Below the pieces are notes generated by a model. It made no database searches and was not told the DNA's origin. It worked only from the letters and a program-made list of their open reading frames with translations. 64,000 bases of DNA from Pseudaminobacter sp047739745 (lineage in GTDB: Bacteria > Pseudomonadota > Alphaproteobacteria > Rhizobiales > Rhizobiaceae), in contig NZ_JBLLVA010000019.1 of NCBI RefSeq assembly GCF_047739745.1, positions 1-64,000 of the forward strand. The letters run 5' to 3'. A program made the position numbers and the translations under genes. Below, piece by piece: positions 44,143 through 52,738 of the stretch (within the stretch, counting starts at the first letter, position 1; the number at the start of each line of letters is the position of its first letter).

Positions 44143-44571
44143 TTATTGGTCAGGAACTTGCGGCGCTGCAGGCTGCGCGGGCGCAGGCGCTGAAGGGGCC
44201 GCATCGCTGCCCGATGGAGCGGCTGGCGCAGGGGTCTGCGTAGGCGTGCCGCCAAGCTGGTCGAGAACGCCGCCGCTGCCGCCGGTACCTTCGCCATTCT
44301 GGCCGCTGCCTTGGGTGGTCGGAACACGGTCGAGAATATCGGTCGGCCGCTCGCCGTATCGAGCCATGATCGAAAGCGTCAGCGATGTTGCAAAAAATGC
44401 CGCAGCCAAAATGGCCGTGGCGCGCGTCAGCGCATTGGCCGCCCCTCGCGCCGTCATGAAGCCGGAACCGCCGCCAATGCCAAGACCGCCGCCTTCCGAA
44501 CGCTGCAGCAGCACGACGCCGACAAGCGCGAGGACGACCATCAGATGGATGACGATGACAACGGTTTCCAT
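44143..44571 (-). CDS. secG: preprotein translocase subunit SecG
   Basis: 142 residues. Two membrane helices (IHLMVVLALVGVVLLQ and ATAILAAAFFATSLTLS) flank the conserved cytoplasmic loop RSEGGGLGIGGG. The C-terminal 65 residues are a Gly/Pro/Ala-rich tail typical of alphaproteobacterial SecG. SecG assists SecYE-mediated export. The ATG at 44571 was chosen over an in-frame TTG at 44583. It lies 156 bases after tpiA in the same direction, the usual tpiA-secG pairing. Confidence 0.93.
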   Translation of the reverse strand: METVVIVIHLMVVLALVGVVLLQRSEGGGLGIGGGSGFMTARGAANALTRATAILAAAFFATSLTLSIMARYGERPTDILDRVPTTQGSGQNGEGTGGSGGVLDQLGGTPTQTPAPAAPSGSDAAPSAPAPAQPAAPQVPDQ

Positions 44572-44727
44572 GACTTCACCCAAATCTGGCGGAAAGGCGG
44601 GCGCGGATGAGCCCTTTGCTTTGGAGGCGGCTCAATACAACGCTTTTCCGGCATTTCCAAGCCCGTCCCGGCAATATGGGAAGCTTGAGCCGCATTGCAA
44701 CGGATTGATGCCCCCTGATCGATCGCG

Positions 44728-45492
44728 TCAAATCGACTGATATGCCTCGGCGATACCCAGGAAGTCCGCTGCCTTGAGACTTGCCCCGCCAACCAGCGCC
44801 CCATCGACATTGGCTACAGCCAGCAGTTCGACCGCATTGGAAGGCTTGACGGAGCCGCCATACAGGATGCGCATCCCGTCAGCGCCTGCGCCGAGTTTTT
44901 GCAGGAGTTGCGCGCGAATATGGGCGTGCGCCTCCTCGACATCCGCCACGGTCGGCGTGAGCCCGGTGCCGATTGCCCAGACCGGTTCATAGGCGATGAT
45001 CGTATTGGTCGCCGTGGCGCCCGGCGGGATCGAGCCTGCGATCTGTCGCGACAGGACATCGAGCGTCGCACCCGACTCGCGCTGGGCTTTCGTTTCGCCG
45101 ATGCAGATGATCGCGACGAGCCCGGCTCTCCACACGGCCTGCGCCTTGGCCTGGACGGCCGCATCGTCTTCGCCATGGTCGGTCCGGCGCTCGGAATGCC
45201 CGACGATCACATAGGTTGCGCCGGCGTCCTTGATCATCTCGGCCGAAATATCACCGGTGTGAGCGCCGCTTTCGTTGGCGTGGCAATCTTCCCCGCCGAC
45301 ACGTACGGGCGTGCTTGCCAGGAGTTCGGCGGCGCGGGCGATCAGGGTCGCAGGCACGCAGACCAGCGCCTCGGTGTCGGCATCCAGTCCATGCATGAAG
45401 CCGTGCCCAATGGCGCGCAGTTCGCCGAGCGAGGCGCTCGTCCCGTTCATCTTCCAGTTGCCGGCGACAAGGGGGCGAATTCCAGGCGTCAT
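44728..45492 (-). CDS. tpiA: triosephosphate isomerase
   Basis: A 254-residue TIM-barrel enzyme interconverting dihydroxyacetone phosphate and glyceraldehyde-3-phosphate. Catalytic residues are visible: Lys in AGNWKMNG, His in VGHSERR and Glu in AYEPVWAIGTG. The phosphate-binding YGGSVKPSN is near the C-terminus. The ATG at 45492 (MTPGIRPLVAG) gives standard length. It is divergent from ppiD over a 180-base gap and upstream of secG. Confidence 0.96.
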   Translation of the reverse strand: MTPGIRPLVAGNWKMNGTSASLGELRAIGHGFMHGLDADTEALVCVPATLIARAAELLASTPVRVGGEDCHANESGAHTGDISAEMIKDAGATYVIVGHSERRTDHGEDDAAVQAKAQAVWRAGLVAIICIGETKAQRESGATLDVLSRQIAGSIPPGATATNTIIAYEPVWAIGTGLTPTVADVEEAHAHIRAQLLQKLGAGADGMRILYGGSVKPSNAVELLAVANVDGALVGGASLKAADFLGIAEAYQSI

Positions 45493-45672
45493 GTGCTTTT
45501 CCCGTTCCTGCTGATCATGGTGTGCCCTCTCCCTACCAAAATACGAACGCAAAGCAATCGACGTGAAGCAAACTGACGGATGGCCATATCGTCATTGAGT
45601 TTTGGCGGCGGGGAGTCTATTGCCGTTGGTTTATGCTGCGATACACGAAGTACGACAAAGCCGGAACCGAAT

Positions 45673-47562
45673 ATGCTCTCTAGCTTACGAAATGCCGCGG
45701 GAACCTGGGTGGCCAAGCTCCTTCTTCTGCTGCTTGTTCTAAGCTTTGCGGTGTGGGGCATTTCCGATCAGATCGTCGGCGGAACTGGCGGCAATTCCGT
45801 CGTGACGGCAGGCGGCACCGAAGTGTCCGTCAACGAATACCGGCTCGCCTACGACCGCCAGGTCAACATGTTGTCGCAGCAGTTCGGCCAACGGCTAACC
45901 CGCGACCAGATAACGGCGTTCGGCATCGACAATCAGATCCTCGGCCAGCTTGTGGCAGGCGCCGTGCTCGACGAGCAGGCGCGCACCATGGGTCTTGGAC
46001 TATCCAAGGATCGTCTGGCGTCGCTGACGGCGGAAGACCCGGCGTTCCAAGGCCCGGACGGGCGTTTCAACCGCCAGCAGTTCGACTATGTGCTGCATCA
46101 GGTCGGCATGAGGCCTGAGGACTATTTCAACAATCGCGCACAGGTCGCGATTCGTCAGCAGATCGTCGAGGCGGCCTCCGACGGCATGAAGGCGCCGGAT
46201 ACCTTCTTGCGGGCGGTCGCGCTGCATCGTGGAGAGGACCGCACGATCGACTATCTCGTGCTGCCGAAGTCGATGGTCGAGCCGATCGAAAAGCCCGCCG
46301 ACGACGTGCTTTCCGCCTGGTTCGAAGAGAACAAGGCCAACTATGCCGCGCCCGAGTATCGCAAGATTTCCTATGTGAAGCTGGAACCGGAAGATATTGC
46401 CGACGAGACGTCGGTTACCGACGAGCAGATCCGCGAAGACTACGAGAAGAACAAGGACAGCTTCACCACGCCCGAAATGCGCACGATCGAGCAATTGGTG
46501 TTTGCAACCCCGGACGCAGCACAGGCGGCACTCGACGCCATCAAAGGCGGCGCGACGTTCGAGAACATCGTCAAGGCCGAGGGCAAGACACAGGCCGACA
46601 CGCTTCTTGGTACGCTGAGCAAAGACAAGATCGCAGACAAGGCAGTCGCCGATGCAGCCTTTTCGCTCGCAGCAAACGAGGTAAGCCCCGTCGTGCAGGG
46701 CACGTTCGGACCGGTGCTGTTGCGTGTCACCGAGATCAAACCTGAAGTGGTGAAGTCGCTCGCGGATGCGTCGGCGGATATTCGCAAGGATTTGGCGCTG
46801 CGGGAAGCTAACCGCATTCTGCTTGAAACGCATGACAGCTACGAGGACGCTCGGGCAGGCGGCGAAACGATGAAAGAGGCCGCCGACAAGCTGAAGCTCA
46901 AGATGGTGACCGTCGATGCGATCGACCGCGCTGGCCAGCGTCCTGACGGCACTGTCGTGAACACACTTCCGCAATCGCGCGAACTGTTGCAGGCAGCGTT
47001 CGAGGCCGAGACGGGAATAGAAAATCCGCCGGTCAATATCGGCTCAAACGGCTATGTTTTCTACGAGGTCGAAGGCGTCACCCCCGCCCGGGATCGAAGC
47101 CTGGATGAAGTACGCGACAAGGTGATCGCGGACTGGACCAAGGCCGAAACAGCCAAGCGGCTCGCCGCCAAGGGCGAGGAATTGCAGAAGCGCCTCAAGG
47201 ACGGGACCAGCCTGGACGCCGTCGCTACCGAATTGTCGTTGGAAAAGCAGACCAAGCGCGGACTGAAGCGCGGCACCGACGATGCCGACTTCGGCCAGGA
47301 GGGCGTGGCGGCCGCGTTCGCGGTCGGCGAAGGTGGTGTGGGATTGACCCCTGCTCCAACCGGCGATGCGCAGATCCTGTTCAAGGTCGCCGAGGTTTTC
47401 GAACCGGCGGGCGTCGGCCCGGATGCGGTGCCGGAAGACGCAAGGCAACAGTTCTCGGCGGAGTTGGCCAACGATCTGCTCGATCAGTTGGTCGCGCAGT
47501 TGCAGACCCAGTATCAGGTTACCGTCAACCGCGACGCGATTGCCCAGGCGCTGGCTTTCTGA
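45673..47562 (+). CDS. ppiD: periplasmic folding factor PpiD (SurA-like PPIase)
   Basis: 629 residues. One N-terminal membrane anchor (WVAKLLLLLLVLSFAVWGI) leads to a SurA-N-like chaperone domain and a parvulin-type domain around residues 265-385 (TIEQLVFATPDAAQAAL to FGPVLLRVTEI). PpiD helps proteins leave the Sec translocon. The parvulin catalytic residues look poorly conserved, as in E. coli PpiD, so it is probably a chaperone more than an isomerase. It starts at 45673; an upstream in-frame ATG at 45580 would add 31 residues before the anchor. trpD follows after 2 bases. Confidence 0.92.
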   Translation: MLSSLRNAAGTWVAKLLLLLLVLSFAVWGISDQIVGGTGGNSVVTAGGTEVSVNEYRLAYDRQVNMLSQQFGQRLTRDQITAFGIDNQILGQLVAGAVLDEQARTMGLGLSKDRLASLTAEDPAFQGPDGRFNRQQFDYVLHQVGMRPEDYFNNRAQVAIRQQIVEAASDGMKAPDTFLRAVALHRGEDRTIDYLVLPKSMVEPIEKPADDVLSAWFEENKANYAAPEYRKISYVKLEPEDIADETSVTDEQIREDYEKNKDSFTTPEMRTIEQLVFATPDAAQAALDAIKGGATFENIVKAEGKTQADTLLGTLSKDKIADKAVADAAFSLAANEVSPVVQGTFGPVLLRVTEIKPEVVKSLADASADIRKDLALREANRILLETHDSYEDARAGGETMKEAADKLKLKMVTVDAIDRAGQRPDGTVVNTLPQSRELLQAAFEAETGIENPPVNIGSNGYVFYEVEGVTPARDRSLDEVRDKVIADWTKAETAKRLAAKGEELQKRLKDGTSLDAVATELSLEKQTKRGLKRGTDDADFGQEGVAAAFAVGEGGVGLTPAPTGDAQILFKVAEVFEPAGVGPDAVPEDARQQFSAELANDLLDQLVAQLQTQYQVTVNRDAIAQALAF

Positions 47563-47564
47563 CG

Positions 47565-48578
47565 ATGAGCGCGCTGCTGAAACCGCATTTGGCCAAGATC
47601 GCCACCGGCGCCTCGCTCAGCTTCGAGGAAGCGCGAGAGGCTTTCGACATCATTATGTCGGGCGATGCGACGCCCGGCCAGATCGGCGCATTCTTGATGG
47701 CACTCAGGGTGCGCGGCGAAACCGTGAGCGAAATTTCCGGCGCGGTCGCCACCATGCGTGACAAGATGCTGCGCGTCGAGGCGCCGGCTGGCGCGATCGA
47801 CATCGTCGGCACCGGCGGCGATGGATCGCACAGCGTCAATATCTCCACCGCCTCGGCCTTCGTCATCGCCGGCTGCGGCGTTCCTGTCGCCAAACACGGC
47901 AATCGCGGCCTGTCGTCGCGAACGGGAGCTGCCGATGTTCTGATGGCGCTTGGCGTGCAGATCGACCTTACACCGGAGGCGATCGGCCTTTGCACACGCG
48001 ATGCCGGTGTCGGCTTCATGTTCGCGCCAGCGCATCATCCGGCAATGCGCCATGTCGGGCCTACCCGCGTGGAACTCGGCACGCGCACCATCTTCAATCT
48101 GCTTGGCCCACTTTCCAACCCGGCTGGCGTCACCCGCCAGATGGTCGGCGTATTTTCGCCGGAGTGGATCGAGCCGGTCGCCGAGACATTGAAAACGCTG
48201 GGCGCAGAGCACGCCTGGGTCGTCCATGGTGACGGCTTCGACGAGATCACCACAACAGGCGAAACCCACGTCACCGAACTGGTAGACGGCAATCTCAGAA
48301 GCTTCGTGCTCACGCCTGAACAGTTCGGCCTCAGACGCCACTCCAAGGAGGACCTGCGCGGCGGCGACGCCGAATTCAATGCCGCGGCGCTTCGCGACAT
48401 GCTGGCAGGTAAGCAAGGCGCCTATCGCGATACGGTGCTGATGAATGCCGGCGCGGGGCTTGTGGTCGCAGGCAAGGCTGCAAACCTTGCCGAAGGCGTT
48501 GCGATTGCCGGCGAGGCAATCGATAGCGGAAAGGCGATCACCGCCCTCGACGCGCTGGTCAAAGTATCGAACGGGTAG
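47565..48578 (+). CDS. trpD: anthranilate phosphoribosyltransferase
   Basis: Second step of tryptophan synthesis; 337 residues. GTGGDGSHSVNIST is the PRPP-binding loop. KHGNRGLSSRTGAADVLMALG and HHPAMRHVGPTRVELGTRT are conserved substrate segments. It is 2 bases after ppiD and 4 bases before trpC, so ppiD-trpD-trpC-moaC-moeA form one tight rightward operon. This links a chaperone, amino-acid and cofactor genes, an order conserved in Hyphomicrobiales. Confidence 0.96.
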   Translation: MSALLKPHLAKIATGASLSFEEAREAFDIIMSGDATPGQIGAFLMALRVRGETVSEISGAVATMRDKMLRVEAPAGAIDIVGTGGDGSHSVNISTASAFVIAGCGVPVAKHGNRGLSSRTGAADVLMALGVQIDLTPEAIGLCTRDAGVGFMFAPAHHPAMRHVGPTRVELGTRTIFNLLGPLSNPAGVTRQMVGVFSPEWIEPVAETLKTLGAEHAWVVHGDGFDEITTTGETHVTELVDGNLRSFVLTPEQFGLRRHSKEDLRGGDAEFNAAALRDMLAGKQGAYRDTVLMNAGAGLVVAGKAANLAEGVAIAGEAIDSGKAITALDALVKVSNG

Positions 48579-48582
48579 AGTG

Positions 48583-49401
48583 ATGGCCGACATTCTGGCG
48601 AAGATCGAAGCTTACAAGCGCGACGAGATTGCCGCCGCCAAGGCTCGTATTCCGCTCGCGGAAATCAAGGCGCGTGCCCGAGATGCGGACGCGCCGCGCG
48701 GCTTTCTGGCAGCACTCGAGGCAAAGCGGGCAGCCGGCAAGTTCGCGTTGATCGCGGAAATCAAGAAAGCCAGCCCTTCGCGTGGATTGATCCGTCCGGA
48801 CTTCGATCCGCCGGAACTGGCCCAGGCCTATCAGCGCGGCGGCGCGGCTTGCCTGTCGGTGCTGACGGATACGCCGTCGTTCCAGGGTGCGCCGGAATTT
48901 CTGACCGGCGCCCGCGCCGCCTGTGAGCTGCCGGTGCTGCGCAAGGACTTCATGTTCGAGCCTTATCAGGTCTATGAGGCACGCGCCTGGGGGGCGGACG
49001 CAATCCTGGTCATCATGGCAAGCCTGAGCGACGCGGAGGCGCATGCGCTCGAAGAGACGGCACAGGAACTTGATCTGGACGTGCTGGTGGAGGTTCATGA
49101 CGAGGCTGAAGCCGAACGGGCGCTGCGGCTTTCCTCGCGGCTCATCGGCATCAACAACCGCAACCTGCGGACCTTCGAGGTAGACCTTGCGACTTCGGAG
49201 CGGCTGTCGGCGTTAGTGCCGGACGATCGGTTGCTGGTCGGCGAAAGCGGCATATTCACCCACGATGACTGCCTGCGGCTCGAACGCAGCGGCATCGGCA
49301 CCTTCCTGGTCGGTGAAAGCCTGATGCGCCAGGACGACGTTGCCAATGCGACACGCGGCCTGCTCACGGGGTCGGCTGAACTTGCAGAGGCGAAGAACTA
49401 G
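48583..49401 (+). CDS. trpC: indole-3-glycerol phosphate synthase
   Basis: Fourth step of tryptophan synthesis; 272-residue TIM barrel. EIKKASPSRGLI carries the catalytic Glu-Lys, VLRKDFMFEPYQVYEARA the second Lys, and LIGINNRNLRTFEVD, GESGIFTHDD the phosphate-binding loops. The ATG at 48583 (MADILAKI) was chosen; the frame is open to 48445 inside trpD. It is not fused to TrpF, unlike the enterobacterial enzyme. The stop codon is directly followed by the moaC ATG. Confidence 0.96.
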   Translation: MADILAKIEAYKRDEIAAAKARIPLAEIKARARDADAPRGFLAALEAKRAAGKFALIAEIKKASPSRGLIRPDFDPPELAQAYQRGGAACLSVLTDTPSFQGAPEFLTGARAACELPVLRKDFMFEPYQVYEARAWGADAILVIMASLSDAEAHALEETAQELDLDVLVEVHDEAEAERALRLSSRLIGINNRNLRTFEVDLATSERLSALVPDDRLLVGESGIFTHDDCLRLERSGIGTFLVGESLMRQDDVANATRGLLTGSAELAEAKN

Positions 49402-49887
49402 ATGGGCAAGCCCGCCCTCACCCATCTCGGCGCGCAAGGCCAGGCCCATATGGTCGATGTCGGCGATAAAGCCGAAACGCAACGGACCGCGATCGCCGAA
49501 GGGCACGTGACGATGCTGCCGGCGACGTTGAAGACGATCCTTGAAGGCGATGCCAAGAAAGGCGACGTGCTGGGCACCGCGCGCATTGCCGGCATCATGG
49601 CCGCCAAGCGCACGCATGAATTGATCCCGCTCTGCCATCCGCTGCTGCTCAGCAAGGTTTCCGTCGATATCGTCGCCGACGATGATCTGCCCGGCTTACG
49701 GGTAACCGCACTGGCGCGCGTCAGCGGCAAGACGGGCGTCGAGATGGAGGCGCTGACGGCCGCATCGGTGGCCTGCCTCACCATCTACGACATGGCCAAG
49801 GCAATCGATCGCGGCATGGTCATTTCCGGCATAAGGCTGGTCGAAAAGATCGGCGGTAAGTCGGGCCGCTACCGCGCGGACGCATAA
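49402..49887 (+). CDS. moaC: cyclic pyranopterin monophosphate synthase
   Basis: 161 residues; with MoaA it makes cyclic pyranopterin monophosphate, the first molybdenum-cofactor intermediate. KRTHELIPLCHPLLLSKVSV holds the active-site histidines, and KTGVEMEALTAASVA, TIYDMAKAID the conserved Lys/Asp region. It abuts trpC with no gap and moeA starts one base after its stop, so all are co-translated. Confidence 0.96.
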   Translation: MGKPALTHLGAQGQAHMVDVGDKAETQRTAIAEGHVTMLPATLKTILEGDAKKGDVLGTARIAGIMAAKRTHELIPLCHPLLLSKVSVDIVADDDLPGLRVTALARVSGKTGVEMEALTAASVACLTIYDMAKAIDRGMVISGIRLVEKIGGKSGRYRADA

Positions 49888-49888
49888 G

Positions 49889-51094
49889 ATGGCCCTTTTA
49901 CCGGTCAGCGAAGCGCTTGACAGGCTGCTTGACGGCGCCGGGCCGGATGGCCGCGAGACCGTCGCGCTTCGTGATGCCGCCGAGCGGGTGCTGGCCGAAC
50001 CGGTGATGGCGCGACGAACACAACCGCCTTTCGACGCAGCGGCCATGGATGGCTACGCAGTGCGCAGCCAGGACGTCGAACGGGCTCCGGTGAGGCTCCA
50101 GGTGATCGGGACGGCTCCCGCTGGCAAGCGTTTCGCCGGCGCTGTCGGTCCCGGTCAGGCCGTGCGCATCTTTACCGGCGCGCCGCTTCCCGAGGGCGCC
50201 GACGCCCTCGTCATTCAGGAGGACACCCGCAAGCTTGAAGACGACGAGGTCGAGATACTGGCGGCAGCCGCGGCCGGCCGTCATATCAGGCGAAAGGGAC
50301 TCGATTTTTCCGAAGGCGATGTTCTGCTTAAGGCTGGGCGCCTGCTCGACCCTGCGGCGCTGTCGCTTGCCGCCGCGGCGAACCAGCCCAGCCTTGTGGT
50401 GGTCAGGCAGCCGCTGCTGGCCGTCATCGCAACCGGCGACGAACTTGTTCCGCTCGGCAGCGAACCCGGTCCTGACCAGATCATCGCCTCCAGTGCTTAC
50501 GGCGTGGCCGCTATTGCCCGCTCGGTTGGAGCGCAAGTCCTCGATCTGGGCATCGCACCTGACCGAGAGGACGCCATTTCGGCGGCTATCAGGCAGGCGA
50601 TGGCTGCGGGCGCCGACGTCATCGTCACGCTCGGCGGAGCTTCCGTCGGCGATCACGACCTCATCCGCGACGTGCTGTCGGACGAGGGAATGCGCCTCGA
50701 TTTCTGGAAAATCGCGATGCGGCCCGGCAAGCCGCTGATGTTCGGCCGGCTCGGCCGCACGCGTTTCCTGGGCACGCCCGGCAATCCCGTCGCCGGTCTG
50801 GTCTGCTCGCATCTTTTCCTGAAGCCGCTGCTGGCGCGGCTTGGCGGACGAGACTACGCGCCCGACATTCTCGCTGCGTCGCTGGGCTCGCATATGCCTG
50901 CGAACGACCTGCGACAGGATTATGTGCGCGCGACCCTCAGCAGTAGCGCCAACGGGCTCGTCGCCACGCCATTCGGCGTGCAGGATTCTTCGATGGTCAA
51001 GACTTTCGCGGATGCCGATGCATTGATCGTTCGCGAGCCGTTTGCGCCCGAGGCCGCAGCCGGCGATCCCTGCGCCGTCATTCGTCTGCGTTGA
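49889..51094 (+). CDS. moeA: molybdopterin molybdotransferase
   Basis: 401 residues; inserts molybdate into adenylylated molybdopterin. Residues 35-60 hold the MoeA N-terminal motif PFDAAAMDGYAV. The central MogA-like domain shows TGDELVPLG, TLGGASVGDHDLI and GTPGNPVAGLV, and a C-terminal beta-barrel follows. It is the last gene of the ppiD-trp-moa operon. In many rhizobia lexA is next; here an AT-rich spacer and an unrelated peptidase gene follow. Confidence 0.95.
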   Translation: MALLPVSEALDRLLDGAGPDGRETVALRDAAERVLAEPVMARRTQPPFDAAAMDGYAVRSQDVERAPVRLQVIGTAPAGKRFAGAVGPGQAVRIFTGAPLPEGADALVIQEDTRKLEDDEVEILAAAAAGRHIRRKGLDFSEGDVLLKAGRLLDPAALSLAAAANQPSLVVVRQPLLAVIATGDELVPLGSEPGPDQIIASSAYGVAAIARSVGAQVLDLGIAPDREDAISAAIRQAMAAGADVIVTLGGASVGDHDLIRDVLSDEGMRLDFWKIAMRPGKPLMFGRLGRTRFLGTPGNPVAGLVCSHLFLKPLLARLGGRDYAPDILAASLGSHMPANDLRQDYVRATLSSSANGLVATPFGVQDSSMVKTFADADALIVREPFAPEAAAGDPCAVIRLR

Positions 51095-51317
51095 CCCATA
51101 CAATCGACTATTTTTAGCCGTCGTCCCGGTGCGTTGCGGGTCTCGGCCATTCATTCAAATTTTAATCGATTTTTCGAAAAGTTTAATTCGTATTTTATAC
51201 TTACTCTATTCAAACTTGTCGACAGTTTCTTCTAGTATTTAGTCAATGTCTACTTCGGGATTTTGCGTGACATAAATTCGCCTCTGTCATTGTGGCCTCA
51301 AACGGGGAGACGTCACA

Positions 51318-51923
51318 ATGATCAAAGCGGGCGCGGTGTCGCTGCTACTGGCGGCGGTATGTGGACTGAGCGGCTTTTCGGGAGCAGCCAACGCTTCGGA
51401 AGCGTTCATGCATGTTGCCGGCCGCACCACGCAGCCGGTTGGGCATTACGAATTCTGCCAGACCGTCCCTGAAGAGTGCAGTCAGAAGACCACCAGCAAG
51501 ACGCCGGTCCAACTGACACGCAAGCTCTGGGCAGCGATCGTCGACATCAACAACAACGTCAATGTCTCGGTTGAGCCGCGCACCGACATGGAGATGTGGG
51601 GTCAGGAGGAGCATTGGTCCTATCCGGAAGGCTTTGGCGATTGCGAGGATTATGTGCTGGAAAAGCGCCGTCAATTGATGGCGCTTGGCGTGCCTGCCGG
51701 CAGCCTCTTGATCACCGTGGTGCGCCAGCCGGATGGCAGCGGTCACGCGGTGCTTACCATCCGCACTTCGGCCGGCGAGTTCATTCTCGACAATCTTGAG
51801 CCACGCGTTCTTGCCTGGGCCGACACCGAATACACCTATCTGAAGCGGCAGTCCGAACGGCACTCGGGCGTCTGGGTCCAGATCAATGACGGCCGTGCCG
51901 ACGCCGTTGCCAGCGTGAAGTAA
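51318..51923 (+). CDS. bacterial transglutaminase-like cysteine peptidase (BTLCP)
   Basis: A 201-residue secreted protein of the BTLCP family (LapG-like). A signal peptide (about 1-26) precedes the papain-like catalytic triad Cys109 (FGDCEDYVLEK), His143 (SGHAVLTI) and Asp158 (LDNLEP). LapG members cleave LapA-type adhesins under c-di-GMP control through LapD, but no LapA or LapD is adjacent. Other rhizobial members lack such partners and have unknown targets. It is monocistronic, preceded by an AT-rich leader and followed by three hairpins. Confidence 0.9.
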   Translation: MIKAGAVSLLLAAVCGLSGFSGAANASEAFMHVAGRTTQPVGHYEFCQTVPEECSQKTTSKTPVQLTRKLWAAIVDINNNVNVSVEPRTDMEMWGQEEHWSYPEGFGDCEDYVLEKRRQLMALGVPAGSLLITVVRQPDGSGHAVLTIRTSAGEFILDNLEPRVLAWADTEYTYLKRQSERHSGVWVQINDGRADAVASVK

Positions 51924-51967
51924 GCGTTCCAGGAACCCTTTTCCTGGCGTCGCGTCCAAACACTATC

Positions 51968-51998
51968 GGAGCGGTTCACCTGTCATCGGAACCGCTCC
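51968..51998. terminator. hairpin 1 after BTLCP gene
   Basis: GGAGCGGTTC (51968-51977) pairs perfectly with GAACCGCTCC (51989-51998), 45 bases after the stop codon. GCGAAAAACCC follows, without a T-run on the plus strand. Confidence 0.5.
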
Positions 51999-52005
51999 AG
52001 CGAAA

Positions 52006-52049
52006 AACCCGGTCGAGTCCCCCACCTCCCCGTCCCCAACGACCGGGTT
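52006..52049. other. hairpin 2 in the BTLCP/carbonic anhydrase gap
   Basis: AACCCGGTCG (52006-52015) pairs perfectly with CGACCGGGTT (52040-52049) around a C-rich 24-base loop. Confidence 0.45.
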
Positions 52050-52051
52050 CA

Positions 52052-52080
52052 GGAGCCGGCCCAGTCCCCGGGCCGGCTCC
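52052..52080. terminator. hairpin 3, near the carbonic anhydrase stop
   Basis: GGAGCCGGCC (52052-52061) pairs perfectly with GGCCGGCTCC (52071-52080), 18 bases from the stop of the leftward gene. It probably ends one or both convergent transcripts, though no U-run is present. Confidence 0.5.
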
Positions 52081-52098
52081 GCCGTTCTGGCGCAGGCG

Positions 52099-52626
52099 TC
52101 AGATCGCCTGCAGTCCGGCCTTGAACCGACGGGCATTGTCTACGTAGTGGCGGGCTGACCTGCGAAGCCTTTCGATGGCGCTCTCGTCAAGCACCCGCAC
52201 CAGCTTGGCTGGCGCTCCGACAATCAGCGAATTGTCGGGAAACTCCTTGCGTTCGGTCACCAACGCACCGGCGCCGATCAGGCTGTTCTTGCCGATGCGG
52301 GCGCCGTTCAGCACGATCGCACCCATCCCGACAAGGCTGTTGTCGCCAATGGCGCAGCCATGCAGCATCGCTCTGTGGCCGATTGTGCAGCCGACGCCTA
52401 TCGTCACCAGAAAGCCCGGATCGGTATGAACGACCGTGTGCTCCTGCAAATTTGTGTCGGCACCGATGATTATCGGCTCATTGTCGCCTCGCAATACCGC
52501 GCCGAACCAGATGCCGACATTACGGCCGAGCCGCACGTTGCCGATAACGGTAGCGTCCGGCGCGATCCAGTTGCTCGCCTCCTCCTCGAATTGCGGCCGT
52601 ATTCCGTCCAGCGCGTAAAGCGTCAT
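52099..52626 (-). CDS. gamma-carbonic anhydrase family protein
   Basis: A 175-residue left-handed beta-helix of hexapeptide repeats, gamma-class carbonic anhydrase-like (YrdA/PaaY/CaiE relatives). Metal-ligand histidines are in TVVHTDPG and GHRAMLHGC. The C-terminal helix (ERLRRSARHYVDNARRF) caps the trimer. Zn-dependent hydration of CO2 is possible but many members are inactive or act on thioesters. It diverges from the membrane-anchored unknown protein. Confidence 0.9.
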   Translation of the reverse strand: MTLYALDGIRPQFEEEASNWIAPDATVIGNVRLGRNVGIWFGAVLRGDNEPIIIGADTNLQEHTVVHTDPGFLVTIGVGCTIGHRAMLHGCAIGDNSLVGMGAIVLNGARIGKNSLIGAGALVTERKEFPDNSLIVGAPAKLVRVLDESAIERLRRSARHYVDNARRFKAGLQAI

Positions 52627-52738
52627 GTCTCACCTCGAATCTGCAATCGTCGATTTTTACCGTCCATTTACCATAACGCAGCACAGTCCTTCTGTGCCCT
52701 CAAGGCACAAAGGTGCGAAACTATCCGAGACACTCATC

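Noticed and set aside
46000..46974. 324-residue open frame opposite ppiD
   Set aside because: Antisense artefact inside a well-supported gene.
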